Origin: Metridium senile
Lineage: Eukaryota; Cnidaria; Anthozoa; Actiniaria; Metridiidae
Direction of reading: 5' to 3'
Length of the DNA stretch: 64,000 nt
Assembly (NCBI GenBank): GCA_949775045.1
Contig: OX459110.1
Span: 1,912,001 to 1,976,000, forward strand
In this document: piece after piece, positions 35,496 through 47,089 of the stretch
Numbering within the stretch: position 1 is the stretch's first letter
Layout: each line of letters begins with the position of its first letter
Notes under the pieces: generated by a model
Told to the model about the DNA's origin: nothing
Databases searched by the model: none
What the model saw: only the letters and a program-made list of their open reading frames with translations
Position numbers and translations under genes: made by a program

Positions 35496-35599
35496 AACTT
35501 GAACATTAAATTTCTAGTAACAAATGTGCCCTACTATAGCTTATACTATAAACAGTAAAATGAATTTGAGTTTTTTGTTATAACATGTACATCAACTCA

Positions 35600-36070
35600 T
35601 GTCCAGTACTGGCCTACGGTTTCCCCTGTCCTTTCTCCTGCACTTGTCCCTTGTTTCCTAAGGATCCCCTCGAGATCCCTTACCTGTCCCCTGTCCCATG
35701 TCCCCTGTCCCTAGCATGAACCATGTGTCTCTCCTATCCCCTTGTACCCTAGGGGATATCCCTAAGGGATCCCTTACCTGTCCCCTGTCCCTAGCATGAA
35801 CCATGTGTCTCTCCTATCCCCTTGTACCCTAGGGGATGCCCTTAAGGGATCCCTTACATGTCCCCTGTCCCTAGCATGTACCATGTGTCTCTACTATCCC
35901 CTTGTCCCCTGGGGCATGTCCTTTAGGGATCCCTAACATGTCCCCTGTCCCTAGCATGAACTATGCGTCGATCTTTCCTATCCCCCTGTACCCTGGAGGA
36001 TATCCCAAAGGGATCCCTTACCTGTGGGTTGTTCCGGTGCCTGAAGGGACACCCCCTAGATCCCCCCTGT
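35600..36070 (+). repeat. ~85-bp minisatellite downstream of gene 1
   Basis: Five or so units with 'ctgtccctagcatgaaccat', 'gtgtctctcctatccccttg' and 'ccctaggggatatccctaag'. The same array with the same preceding unique flank lies downstream of gene 3 (50030-50365). Confidence 0.9.
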
Positions 36071-36194
36071 TATCCATAAAATATTTTGGTTGTATACGTA
36101 CGTGTTAGTGTTATATGATAATAACAAGTTGCTGTAGTGGTACAGTACAGATGAAACAAATATTTGTTGAATAATATATGTTCACATATCTTTT

Positions 36195-36625
36195 TAATAT
36201 ATTACCGACATCCTTTGCAGTTATTGGAGTGTTGAGTGTAGCTTTGGCTGCGACAACGATTTTTGAAATAGGTGATTATTGATTTATATATTCAGAACGT
36301 TATAGACGACAAAGCGGAACTTATTTCTTTTTGATGTTTTATTTATTTATTTATTTTTTGCTTCCATACATACTTTTAACAAATAAAAATTGGAATTAAT
36401 TAGAGATGGCAAATAAAATACAGTATTTGCCCGCTCATAAGAACCTAGAATTTAAGAGCCTGTTAGCCTAAAATATCAATCTAGACCCTCTTCACATAGG
36501 AAACTATTTAGCCTAAAATTTGAAACAGGTTCTTATCATACTTTATTATATATACAACTATTTCAAAAATGTTGTCGCAGTCGAAGCTACAGTCCACACT
36601 CTGAAGCCTGCAAAGGATGTCGGTA
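36195..36625. mobile_element. Foldback element, ~430 bp
   Basis: 'attaccgacatcctttgcag' (~36204) is inverted as 'ctgcaaaggatgtcggtaat' (~36609), with 'gctttggctgcgacaacg' and 'gttgtcgcagtcgaagc' pairing further in. Related termini occur near 6780-6830 and 7195-7250. Confidence 0.75.
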
Positions 36626-36884
36626 ATATGGACTTAATTTGTGATTTATTGCACGTTGTAAGAAATAATTGTATTGATATCGTATATATAACTTAGGATA
36701 TAATATTATTATTTATTATATAATTTTCAATGAAATACCTTTATTTCTCTGTTTCAAAAATCACATGTGAAAATAACGTTATTTTCACATGTGAAGATAT
36801 CATCACTATGGTTACACAGCTTTACGGAAACTTCGTCAAAAAAAGTTTTCTTTTTTTTCATTGATAATTATATATAATAAACAG

Positions 36885-37035
36885 AACATTAAATGGTCGC
36901 TTGGAGATACAAATTTTATCTTGTCATGTTGAAAATCTCTCACTCGTTCGCTGCGCTCACTCGTGAAAGATCATTTCAACACTCGAAGCTAGATAAAATT
37001 CGTATCTCCGCGCGCCCATGTAATATCCTCTGTTT
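36885..37035. mobile_element. Foldback element, ~150 bp
   Basis: 'ggagatacaaattttatctt' and 'agataaaattcgtatctcc' pair, outside 'ctcactcgttcgctgcgctc'. Related ends occur at 38680 and 38800. Confidence 0.7.
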
Positions 37036-37144
37036 ATTTGTTGTCTTAAGATGAAATAAAGACTATCTCATATTCTTATCAGAATATTATTTTATACGTA
37101 TACAGTGATTTGACTTCACATGTCTAAAATTAAGCCTGACCAAC

Positions 37145-37260
37145 TCCAAATTCAAAACGCCATACGCTGTTCAAGTGAAACGGAAAAAGTAAATTATGTA
37201 GAAAACTAAAACGGGAACTACAGAATTTACTTTTTCCGCTTTGCCTTGAACGACAATGGA
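37145..37260. mobile_element. Small foldback, ~110 bp
   Basis: 'gttcaagtgaaacggaaaaa' followed by 'gtaaatt' pairs with 'aatttactttttccgctttg' and 'ccttgaac'. Confidence 0.65.
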
Positions 37261-37592
37261 ACAGTCTAAGCCTTGAACTTAGAAAGGCCATATCATTAGG
37301 AGTTTTCAAAGACCATTATAGGAATATCTTATTTAAGGAATTCAGGAATTACACCATTTTATAAATTTAATAATTATTCGTTTTTATATTATTATTCTTG
37401 TATATATATATATATAATTTTTATTAATTCTAATTCTATTCTAAGTTCTATATGTACTTTATAATTTTAGCCAGAGGGCCACTAGTTTACTAGATTTTTT
37501 TTCTATTCCGTGTCACCTTCTTTAAATAAAGAGTTTTTATATCATGATTCTTGTATGTATATCATGTTTTTTTTTAATTCTAAGTTATTATC

Positions 37593-37593
<1 letters not shown>

Positions 37594-37691
<98 letters not shown>

Positions 37692-37706
37692 CATTATTAT
37701 TATTAT
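37594..37706. repeat. (TTA)n microsatellite
   Basis: About 110 bases of tta units with one tca interruption; open frames reading poly-Ile on either strand are artefacts. Confidence 0.95.
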
Positions 37707-38039
37707 AAACAGTATTATATGGAGTTTTGAATTTGAATTCGATTCAGGGTTAATTTTAGTCTTCTGAAGGCCCCTCACTGTATAAAATAATAATCTAATA
37801 ATAGGATGTACCGCGAGATTAATAAACAAATTACTCTTTTCCTGCAACTTCCAAATATGGGCAGTAGGAAAACTGTAGGATTCCTACCGTGACGTCAAAT
37901 TCCTACGGAATATCAAATGAGTTAACGTACGTAACCAAGTCTCAGGTGAGAAGACTTGTAAACACAAACTTAATTAATTTTTACACGCTGAAATCCGAGA
38001 GAAGTTTACTTCGAGAAGACTCTGCAGTTTTTGAATAGG

Positions 38040-38498
38040 ATGGATGCCTCAAACGTTGATGATGTAAGTATTTTAAATCTTTGATGTAAGTACTATAGAA
38101 TACAGTACATATAGAATATAAATCAAGACAACATATAAGAGTTGAAGAAACCTCGAACAAGTCATAGCAGAGCGCCATTTTGTTGTAGCCATATAAGCGT
38201 GCCGTTTGTTTAATATAAGGATTCATTTGTATATTTTCATTTGAATCTTATGGGCTTATTAACAGCCATAAAAGTTCAGATTGCGCGTTTTATATAGATT
38301 CGAAATTGCGGAATTAAGAATTCATGAAGTAGTCAGAATACGAATAAAAAAAAACAAAAAAACAACCGATTTAAGTCGATGCATTGTCAAGTTTCTGATT
38401 AAAACGTAGAAATAGCGCTAATATTAGCAATTTTTCTTTCATAGGATGAAGCAACAAGCAACTTTTCTTCTGATTCTGACATGGAGGTCCAACAGGAG
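38040..38498 (+). CDS. Candidate N-terminal exons of an unidentified acidic protein
   Basis: An ATG at 38040 opens an 8-codon exon (MDASNVDD, to 38063) with a consensus donor 'gtaagtatt'. An 18-codon exon (38445-38498: DEATSNFSSDSDMEVQQE), preceded by 'tttttctttcatag' and followed by 'gtacgtg', joins in phase 0. The Asp/Ser/Glu-rich sequence looks like the start of a nuclear or transposon-encoded protein. No later exon is recognisable in the next kilobases, where a foldback element now sits, so the gene may be broken or the remaining exons unreadable. The reading depends only on splice signals and composition. Confidence 0.35.
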
Positions 38499-38805
38499 GT
38501 ACGTGTCATTAAACCATGTAAACTTGAGTTGTTTTCTCACTTGATAGGGTATGAAGTTGGTGCAAATAACCATGTCTTGACAATGTGATAGTTCACTAAA
38601 AAAACCTCTAAAAAAAACAACAAATTTTCTTCTACCATAGTTTCAAAAAATTCCTTTAATACATAGAGGATATTAATAACATGGGCGTGCGGAGATACGG
38701 ATTTTATCTTCGCGTGAAAAAATAAACTAAACTAAACTAAACTATAGCGTGTTCGCGTGATATCATTTGAGATAGCATTTGAACACGAGAAGATAAAGTC
38801 CGTAT

Positions 38806-39685
38806 CTCCAAGCGACCCACAGGGAGCCCGGCTTTTTGTCGTTTCTTTTCATTTTTTTTCTCTCTCTTTATTTACGCTAATAATACGCTATATTATGTTT
38901 GCATCGGGATTCCTGTGGTATGAAACAGTTCCGACGTATCGTTTAACATGATGATGTAATTAACAGTAACTCGATAGGAGGATAAACTCTTATCTGTAAC
39001 GCACTCTCTAGTAACAGTCAATAATTGAGAAGGGCCGAAACAACTGCTAGATTATCTTAACAGCACCACCGCTACTTGCCCTGACCAGCTATTTTTAGCG
39101 ACTCTCTATTCGTGACACAATCCATCTAACAACGCAAAGTTAGAAACCGTAAAAGTAAAAACTTGAATAACAAAATCCACGATCATAAATCAGGAGTTCT
39201 TACTCGTCTAAGAATAAAAATAATTTAACGGCTTAGTTAAGTTTCGTAGCTCCTCGGTCAGGGCAACTAGCGGTGAACATGTAACTAAAACTCGACTTTT
39301 AAATATTGCTGCATACTAGCATCGTATCATTTCAGATTTCCCCAAATTTTAACATCCTAACATAAAGTATGTTTATTACACAAACGTTTGGAGGCTTTAT
39401 AATAATGAAAGAATGCTTAAAACATTTTATATATGAGTTTTAATTGAGGCATCTAGCAGTTGTTTCAGCCCTTCTATACATTAACGGTTACTAGCGAGTG
39501 CGTTACAGATAAGAGTATAAACCTCCTATCGAGTTACTGTTAATTACATCAATACGTCGGAACTGTCTCATATCACAGGAATCCCGATGCAAACATAATA
39601 TAGCGTATTATTAGGGTAAATAAAGAGAGAGAAAAAAGAAAAGAAACGACAAAAAGCCGGGCTCCCTGTGAGCGACCATGTAATG
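38806..39685. mobile_element. ~0.9-kb foldback element with ~240-bp arms
   Basis: 'gcgacccacagggagcccgg' with 'ctttttgtcgtttctttt' on the left is inverted at the right as 'aaaagaaacgacaaaaag' and 'ccgggctccctgtgagcgac'; the arms continue through 'gtttgcatcgggattcctgt' and 'taacagtaactcgatagg'. The centre is unique. Noncoding. Confidence 0.85.
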
Positions 39686-40430
39686 TTCTGTTTATTATAT
39701 AAACTCATGACAAATGAAATAGTAAAAGATTTTATCAAGGTATGCATCAAAAATTGTTAAAAATCTTAAATTAAATCTTAAAATAGATGTTATTTTCACA
39801 GTGTGAAGATATCACTTTTTCGCGCCGGAGATCACCTGATATTTCACTGAAGTTTATATAATAAAAGAGAGTTCGACTTCGACTTAAGCAATCTAACTGT
39901 CTAACTGCTCTAACGTACATTTAATAGATTGCAAATAATATACCCGTGAAATAGTTAGCTAGCTAACTAATGACTAATTATGTCCTAAGTAATTGTGCCT
40001 AAATTTGATTAGTTGAGAAATAAGCGAGCCGTGACGGGTCTTAATTTTGCAAGCATGTGTAATATTAGTCAAATGATCACCACTACGCTGCGGTTTTGTG
40101 CTGTGTTTTTAGACTCTTTTTTAGCTTCCTTAGATGTGTCTTGGGTCTTAGTTTTTCGACCATAGAACAATAAAGTGGTAGCAAACAATTTTAATTGTGT
40201 CTTTTATCGTTATTTTAGTTCGTTTAAAGTTAAGTTAAGTTCTATTTTATTACAAGTTTCAATTTTTTACATCATTCACGTACCAAAGTTCTAACAAATT
40301 TTACTTTTATTTAAAATTAATAAAATATAAACTCCAACAGCGTTTCTTGGTGAATCTGACACGAATTTTAGGAAATTGATTAGCCTCCTATACAGACATA
40401 CGTTTTTTTAGTGTCGATCGACAGAAGCAA
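39686..40430. other. Intergenic, no gene seen
   Basis: AT-rich; an AATAAA at ~40168 is present but no coding exon can be tied to it. Confidence 0.3.
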
Positions 40431-40444
40431 TGCGTTTAGTCTCC

Positions 40445-40558
40445 GGCCCTGCAGCCGTTTTTAGTCTCGTTCCACTCCCCTACGGTCCATCCTGTCCCCA
40501 CAAACGGAGAGAATGGACCGTAGGGGAGTGGAACGAGACTAAAAACGGCTGCGGGGGA
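40445..40558. mobile_element. ~115-bp palindromic MITE upstream of gene 2
   Basis: 'cagccgtttttagtctcgtt' and 'ccactcccctacggtccat' on the left are inverted on the right from 40513 to 40555 with no mismatch over ~40 bases. Confidence 0.85.
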
Positions 40559-40734
40559 GATTACAATGCGTTGTGTGACGACACTAAGGCCGTCTGCGCG
40601 CGTATGAGGCAAACGTTGATTGGAAGGGGCCTCATGTCCTCTCACAATTGGGGACCACTAAACGGAGAAATATTTCTGCAAAGTCAATTTTTTTTGTGCT
40701 TTTTTACGAAATATCTTGTTTTAACATGTTGTGG

Positions 40735-40832
40735 AATCAAGCTACAACTGCAATAATAATAGCAACTATTGGTTGTGATTTCATTTTGGAGCTTCGACGC
40801 ACTACTGAACTGTGATATCAGATTGAATTGAG
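40735..40832 (+). other. Noncoding first exon of Gla-like gene 2
   Basis: 'caagctacaactgcaataat' through 'tgatttcattttggagcttc' to 'gattgaattgag', then donor gtaagaatt. It is homologous to the gene 1 first exon. Confidence 0.6.
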
Positions 40833-41159
40833 GTAAGAATTAACTATTATATCTTGTGAAATAAGCTCGTTTTACGATCACTATATCCATGGAGAAAACA
40901 CGAAGAAAAGAAAACATCCAAATTATTTGTGTGTGATTTATGTAGTGTTTATATACTGCCTTTCGATAATGTTTATGTAAGTACTTTATCAGTTGTATAA
41001 AATAATGATAAAAAATAAATCAAATTAAACATCAAAAATATCTATATTACTTAGTAAAACAGATGCCCAAAGAACAGCTTTTTGGAGAATTTTATCATGT
41101 TTTTTCTTAATATTCTACACTTTATTGATGGTATCAATAAAATATTACGAATGAGATCT

Positions 41160-41482
41160 AGAGCGCTCTATTCTAATTTTATTTCAGGGATATAATGTTT
41201 GCGCTCTATTCCACAGTAGTATAATTTGATTCTATTTCATGGATATAATGTTTGCGCTCTATTCCACAGTAGTATAATGTGATTCTATTTCATGGATATA
41301 GTGTTTTGCGCTCTATTCCACAATAGCAATTTGATTATATTTCATGGATAAAGTGTTTGTGCTCTATTCCACAGTAGCAATGTGATTATATTTCATGGAT
41401 ATAGTGTTTGCGCTCTATTCCACAGTAGCAATGTGATTCTATTTCATGGATATAGTGTTTGTCATCTATTAAACAATAACAT
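41160..41482 (+). repeat. 51-bp minisatellite in the 5'UTR intron of gene 2
   Basis: About six units of the same family as at 32235-33790; this is the shortest of the four intronic arrays. Confidence 0.9.
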
Positions 41483-41539
41483 TTGTTGATTTTTTTTTCC
41501 AGAACAACGATAACGTATTTTACAGCCAGATCTGCCACC

Positions 41540-42726
41540 ATGAGGTCAATGTTGATAGCGTTTGTGGTATTCGCGGTAATGGATCAAGGTAGATGCCTAG
41601 ATACTTTATATATTTTTTCGTTTCGCTTTATTTTAGTTTTTAATTTGATTATAATTTTTCTATTTGTGTTAACTTACAATTTCGGTGTTTGATATAAACG
41701 ATAGGTAATATAATGAAATTTAACTTTACTGACGTTTCGAGCTTTAGCCCCTCGTCAGAATCTTTTTGTTCGACGAAGTCGAAGGGCTAAAGCTCGAAAC
41801 CTCACTATATGAGTTAAGTCAACATTTTTTACGGTGTTACAAATTTCATTCTATTACCTATCTTTTTATATCAAACACCGACGCAGCCTATACTAGTTTA
41901 CTCGCTAGTTTCAATTTACACGTTTTTACATATATCATGCCATGGTTTTAGCTCTTTTGTTTTTCTTGAATTCATACATTTTATTGTATCTTCATCACCA
42001 TTACTATCACTAGTATCCTCATTATCATTTTCGTAAACATCTTCATGCTGATCACCATATAAAAATCACCATTTTCATCACGATTTCCTGATACATTATG
42101 ATGCTTCATTTGTTTTATAGTGGCGTTTTCCGCCGCCAAAACAGTTCTGCTTCGTGGCGAGGAAGGCAATAATTTCCTCAGCAGAGATGCTGAAATAGCC
42201 AAGCGTTCTTTGTACGAAGAATGTTGTGGTGAGGGAGCTTGTTCCAATGAAGAAGTTTACGAGACTGGAACACACGTACCTGCCCAAAGGGTGAGATAGT
42301 TTTACTTTCAGAATGATAATTTGATCTGATCGATATCACTTTAAGTTAGTTTAGGATACTTGCTACAGCGCATCAAACTCACGCACATCTTGCCGAGTCA
42401 AGAAAATTCAAAAGTGCCGAAGAAGAAAAAAACAAATCAAAGCCAAATCATACCTTTTCTCAGCAGTTTTAAGCTTCAAACAAACTAAATAATGATATAT
42501 ATATATATATTTGTTTGTTTGTTTGTTTGTTTGTTTGTTTGTTTGTTTGTTTGTTTGTTTGTTTGTTTGTTTGTTTGTTTGTTTGTTTGTTTGTTTGTTT
42601 GTTTGAATATTTATTTGTTTAAAGATTTAAAAATCTTTTGCCGATAAAAATTGATAATTAATCTAAAATTAATTTGCTTTCAACTTCATATTTTACTAGT
42701 GGATGAGAATACACTGCCGGGGCTGA
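41540..42726 (+). CDS. Gla-like peptide gene 2 (secreted, 81-aa precursor)
   Basis: Coding exons 41540-41588, 42121-42290 and 42700-42726; phases 1 and 0. An acceptor 'ttttacag' ends at 41525, just ahead of the start codon, joining the noncoding first exon. Propeptide segment LLRGEEGNNFLSR (26-38) is the cleanest match in the array to a gamma-carboxylation recognition sequence. Cleavage after Lys44-Arg45 leaves 36 residues: LYEECCGEGACSNEEVYE then a linker and exon 3 WMRIHCRG. There is one residue more between the Cys pair and the next Cys (CC-x4-C) than in genes 1 and 3, so ExxxExC is not exact. Four Cys in the mature peptide allow two disulfides. Intron 2 carries a hammerhead-like dispersed repeat. 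Confidence 0.75.
41690..41910. mobile_element. Dispersed repeat with two inverted hammerhead-like cores
   Basis: On the minus strand, 41758-41729 reads CTGACGA, a stem, GAAAC, GTC, matching the complete hammerhead core consensus. A second, head-to-head copy follows on the plus strand (41771-41805) with changes (GAAACCTC). The right arm ends in 'actagtttactcgctagttt'. Lies in intron 2 of gene 2. Confidence 0.6.
42496..42606. repeat. (AT)n then (TTTG)n microsatellite in intron 3 of gene 2
   Basis: A short at run is followed by ~95 bases of tttg units. Confidence 0.95.
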
Positions 42727-42943
42727 ATCCAAGAATTAAGACAGACTCGTAATGAATTACTAAGCAAGCAATAAATTTAAAACTGAACGATCAGAATAAA
42801 TGCCGGTATAAATAAAACATGGAATGTAACTTCCTTAATCGAGAGACATATCTTGTTAAATATAGGATATTGTAAAAGTAAAAACAAAATTAAATAATAA
42901 AAGTCAGTTATGAAGTCAAATAGATCACTGCAATGAATAGACA

Positions 42944-43290
42944 TGAACACGGCAACACAGCGGTCAAACGACTACGCATACGTTGCAAAATTTTCACAGC
43001 GCTAAATTTTGGATTGTAAAAGTGTTTGAAGTCGATTTATAAGAAATTCCCTGAATATATAAGCTTGAAGATTCGTGTACATAATCTTTGTTATATTTTA
43101 AAGCTACCATGAGTCTATACTTTTGTATTTTTGTTTATATTTTGAGAAAAAAGCGATGAAAGTCGTCCAATCCATCGTTTATTATAGAGTCCGTGCGAAA
43201 ATTAAGCCTGGGAATGAGGTTGATACTGGATCATTTTACTTGTTTTTTCGTGCATGCGTAGTGGTTTGACTGCTGTGTTGAACACGGCTA
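42944..43290. mobile_element. Foldback element, ~345 bp
   Basis: 'gaacacggcaacacagcggt' with 'caaacgactacgcata' (~42944) is inverted as 'tgcgtagtggtttgactgct' and 'gtgttgaacac' (~43254). Confidence 0.65.
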
Positions 43291-43589
43291 GATATTCATT
43301 CTCGCTCTCCTGTTTCCCAGTTCCCCACGTCCACTAAAGGCCGCCACACAGGCTACTCCCTAGCCTTCTCCGCAGGCATCTCCGTGTAGGAGTCTGGGAA
43401 CGAAGATACAAAAACTGAACACGAGGGGAGGGGTGCATAGGAGAAATAAAGGGGAGAGATTAATTTCTTCCCATTCTCGTTCTCGGTCCCCACACGGTCA
43501 GTTAAAAAGAAAGTCCAAAGGTAGAAAATGAGTTGGCTTCTGTGGTAGGATAGCTACTTCTGGAGTTGAGATTTTTGAAAACAAAGGCT
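43291..43589. other. Intergenic, no gene seen
   Basis: A more GC-rich unique stretch; no coding or repeat structure recognised. Confidence 0.3.
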
Positions 43590-45130
43590 CAACGTCTTAG
43601 CCCAGGGACGGATCTAGGGGATGTCCCTAGTGGCACCGGACACCCCCCTAGCGCCGCAATAACCACTATTTTATTTAAGACATTTGGGGACCGGATACCC
43701 CCCTAGCGCTGCAATTATCCCTATTTTATTAAAGACATTTAGGGACCGGACACCCCCCTAGCGCTGCAATTACCCCTATTTTATTAAAGACATTTAGGGA
43801 CCGGACACCCCCCTAGCGCCGCAATTATCCCTATTTTATTAAAGACATTTAGGGACCGGACACCCCCCTAGCGCCGCAATTACCCCTATTTTATTAAAGA
43901 CATTTAGGGACCGGACACCCCCCTAGCGCTGCAATTACCCCTATTTTATTAAAGACATTTAGGGACCGGACACCCCCCTAGCGCCGCAATTATCCCTATT
44001 TTATTAAAGACATTTAGGGACCGGACACCCCCCTAGCGCCGCAATTACCCCTATTTTATTAAAGACATTTAGGGACCGGACACCCCCCTAGCGCTGCAAT
44101 TATCCCTATTTTATTAAAGACATTTAGGGACCGGATACCTCCTTAGCGCCGCAATTACCCCTATTTTATTAAAGACATTTAGGGACCGGACACCCCCCTA
44201 GCGCCGCAATTATCCCTATTTTATTAAAGACATTTAGGGACCGGACACCCCCCTAGCGCCGCAATTACCCCTATTTTATTAAAGACATTTAGGGACCGGA
44301 CACCCCCCTAGCGCTGCAATTATCCCTATTTTATTAAAGACATTTAGGGACCGGATACCTCCCTAGCGCCGCAATTACCCCTATTTTATTAAAGACATTT
44401 AGGGACCGGACACCCCCCTAGCGCCGCAATTACCCCTATTTTATTAAAGACATTTAGGGACCGGACACCCCCCTAGCGCTGCAATTATCCCTATTTTATT
44501 AAAGACATTTAGGGACCGGATACCTCCTTAGCGCCGCAATTACCCCTATTTTATTAAAGACATTTAGGGACCGGATACCTCCCTAGCGCCGCAATTACCC
44601 CTATTTTATTAAAGACATTTAGGGACCAGACACCCCCCTAGCACCGCAATTACCCCTATTTTATTAAAGACATTTAGGGACCAGACACCCCCCTAGCACC
44701 GCAATTACCCCTATTTTATTAAAGACATTTAGGGACCGGACACCCCCCTAGCGCCGCAATTATCCCTATTTTATTAAAGACATTTAGGGACCGGACACCC
44801 CCCTAGCGCTGCAATTATCCCTATTTTATTAAAGACATTTATGAACCGGACACCCCCCTAGCGCCGCAATTACCCCTATTTTATTAAAGACATTTAGGGA
44901 CCGGACACCCCCCTAGCGCCGCAATTACCCCTATTTTATTAAAGACATTTATGGACCGGACACCCCCCTAGCACCACAATTACCCCTATTTTATTTAAGA
45001 CATTTAGGGACCGGACACCCCCCTAGCGCCGCAATTACCCCTATTTTATTTAAGACATTTATGGACCGGACACCCCCCTAGCGCTGCAATTACCCCTATT
45101 TTATTTAAGACATTTAGGGACCGGACACCA
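43590..45130. repeat. 55-bp minisatellite, about 27 copies, between genes 2 and 3
   Basis: The unit holds 'agggaccggacacccccctag', shortened here to its first 20 bases 'agggaccggacaccccccta', plus 'gcgccgcaattacccctatt' and 'ttattaaagacattt'. Copies differ mainly at two sites (gcgcc/gcgct and tacccc/tatccc) that alternate in blocks, a sign of higher-order duplication. Confidence 0.95.
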
Positions 45131-45189
45131 CCTATAACACCTTTTAAAAGAGCCCTTCATTTGCAACAACACGTGAAAAACATTGGAAA

Positions 45190-45290
45190 TAAATTTTTGT
45201 CAAAAGCTATATTCTTCAGTTCAAAGTAATTATATTTCACCGCTCGCCCAATACTCGTAGTTCTGATCAAGAAGGGGACAGTGAGATCGA
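45190..45290. repeat. Dispersed repeat, inverted relative to 30130-30240
   Basis: 'tcaaagtaattatatttcac' and 'cgctcgcccaatactcgtag' match the complement of the 30.1-kb copy. Confidence 0.7.
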
Positions 45291-45956
45291 GAAAAGTTTA
45301 ATAATCGCCGAGGCGCTTATTCGAGTAGATACGGTATTCACAGAAAGTGAGGTTGTTTCTTGCACAAGTCTTTAAAAAACAGTTCCCTATCCGAAGAGAC
45401 AAATCACCATCAGCCATACGACCTTTTTATCCAATTTATAGGTAGTGTACATGTTTACATGTAAGAGTTTTGGGGTAAAATACATACTTACCCTATTCTT
45501 AATAGACGGCATGGCACAATAGATTTAAACCCGCGAAATAGATTTAAGATAGAATATTTGAGACGTTAGAAAGAGAGTTATCCCGGTCGGTTTTATTTAT
45601 CTGTTTCATTTGTTTTATTCCAATCCCTATCATCGATTTCCAGACTTCACTTAGCTGATTTTTCCAATTCTATTCAGTAGCAATAACGCATTATTGTGAA
45701 CGGGGCTAAGACGCTGAATCTTTGTTTTCAAAAATCTCATGCAACTATCTGTATAAATATATTAAAAAATTGCTTATATCAACGTTTAAGACGAACTGAT
45801 TTCTTTTTGGCGTTTTATTTGTATTTGTATTATTTTTTGCTTTCAAACTCACTCTTATTTTTTGGAAATATTTAACTATTGTTTATTTTAATTGAACCCT
45901 GTACGCAAAAATCTATCCTCAACCCGATCCGCAAACCCAACCCGCAATTTGCAGTC

Positions 45957-46240
45957 ATACAGCTAGTTTCAAAAAGGGCGAATACTAAATAGTGCATTCC
46001 AAGACCATAGGGTATTGTGGGTCTCATTAATTTGAAATATAAAATAAATATACAGCGACATTTACTCCCCATAACTAGCTTGTATACTAATTTTGAAAAT
46101 GAAATTCACTAAGAATATAATAACTAATTATTATTTCTTTTACTTTAAACAATATTTCCTGTCCCAGAATGCATTTTGGGTCTTGCAATGTACTATTCAG
46201 TATTCAGTATTCAACGTTTTTTGAAATAGCTGTATACACC
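45957..46240. mobile_element. Foldback MITE, copy A of the 'gtattcaacgttttttgaaa' family
   Basis: Left 'atacagctagtttcaaaaag' ... 'gtgcattccaagacc' is inverted at the right as 'gtcttgcaatgtactattca' ... 'tttttgaaatagctgtat'. A second copy is at 55207-55497. Confidence 0.75.
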
Positions 46241-46254
46241 TCGCACTTTGATCG

Positions 46255-46806
46255 AAGCCGCATTTAATAGCAGCTTTTGCTGGTGATTTCATTTGGAGCT
46301 ACGACGCAGCTAGGTATACGGAGTAGCAGGGTAAACTGTATGCCATATCAAGTAATCAAGGTAAGTACTAATATTTATCACTACCAGAGTACAAACACTA
46401 AAAGTGTGCAATGCTTTGTACTATTTACCACTAAATAGTGTTGATTAAACAATAGAGAACAAAAGAATTTGCATAATTTAGCAGTATTTAGTGGTATTTA
46501 TGTTGCACACTTTTAGTGTTTGTACTCTAGCTAGTATACTAGTAGAACTACTAGTAATTATTGTTGACCTTATCCGTATACAGTGATATGCATATGCCTT
46601 CAACGGTCTAAAATTAACCCTGAAAATTCAAAACGCCATACGATGTCCAAGAAAACTCAGATAAGATTAAATTCTGGGGAAGAACGTCTATACCGTTTTT
46701 AGGTCACTTAAATCTACCTCAAAACTCTATTCCACAGTAGTAATTTTATTTTATTTCACGGTTATATAGTGCACTTGCTTGCTCTCTATTTCCACAGTAG
46801 CAAATT
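46255..46806 (+). pseudogene. Decayed Gla-like gene remnant (first exon and minisatellite stub)
   Basis: A diverged copy of the noncoding first exon ('ctggtgatttcatttggagc' ... 'aatcaag', donor gtaagtac at 46361) is followed at 46726-46806 by two units of the 51-bp minisatellite ('ctctattccacagtagtaat', 'ctctatttccacagtagcaa'). A separate ~150-bp foldback at 46385-46535 lies between them. No signal-peptide or Gla exon follows before gene 3's own first exon at ~47307. It could instead be an alternative promoter for gene 3. Confidence 0.55.
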
Positions 46807-47089
46807 GAGCATGATGACGTCATAATCCTTTTAGCTGCAATGTTGCGGTTATCAAATTTGATAACCATGCATCCGAGGACTGGTCAAATTTGGTGACTAA
46901 TTTGGACTGTTCATATCCGCGTGCAACCATCAATCGATGGAGTCTAGTTGGAAAGCCCGAACTGCTCTTTTTTATTTAATTAATATTGACAATAGTTTAT
47001 CATATATTGAATAACTTTGTTGTACGTCGTGATTTTTTTTATTCCTTAGTTCTGTTCCAGATTCCATTTTTTTTACTTTGGTTCATTTT

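Noticed and set aside
40430..40756. 108-codon and opposing 69-codon frames with similar protein segments
   Set aside because: They are the two strands of a palindromic MITE, which explains the similar translation.
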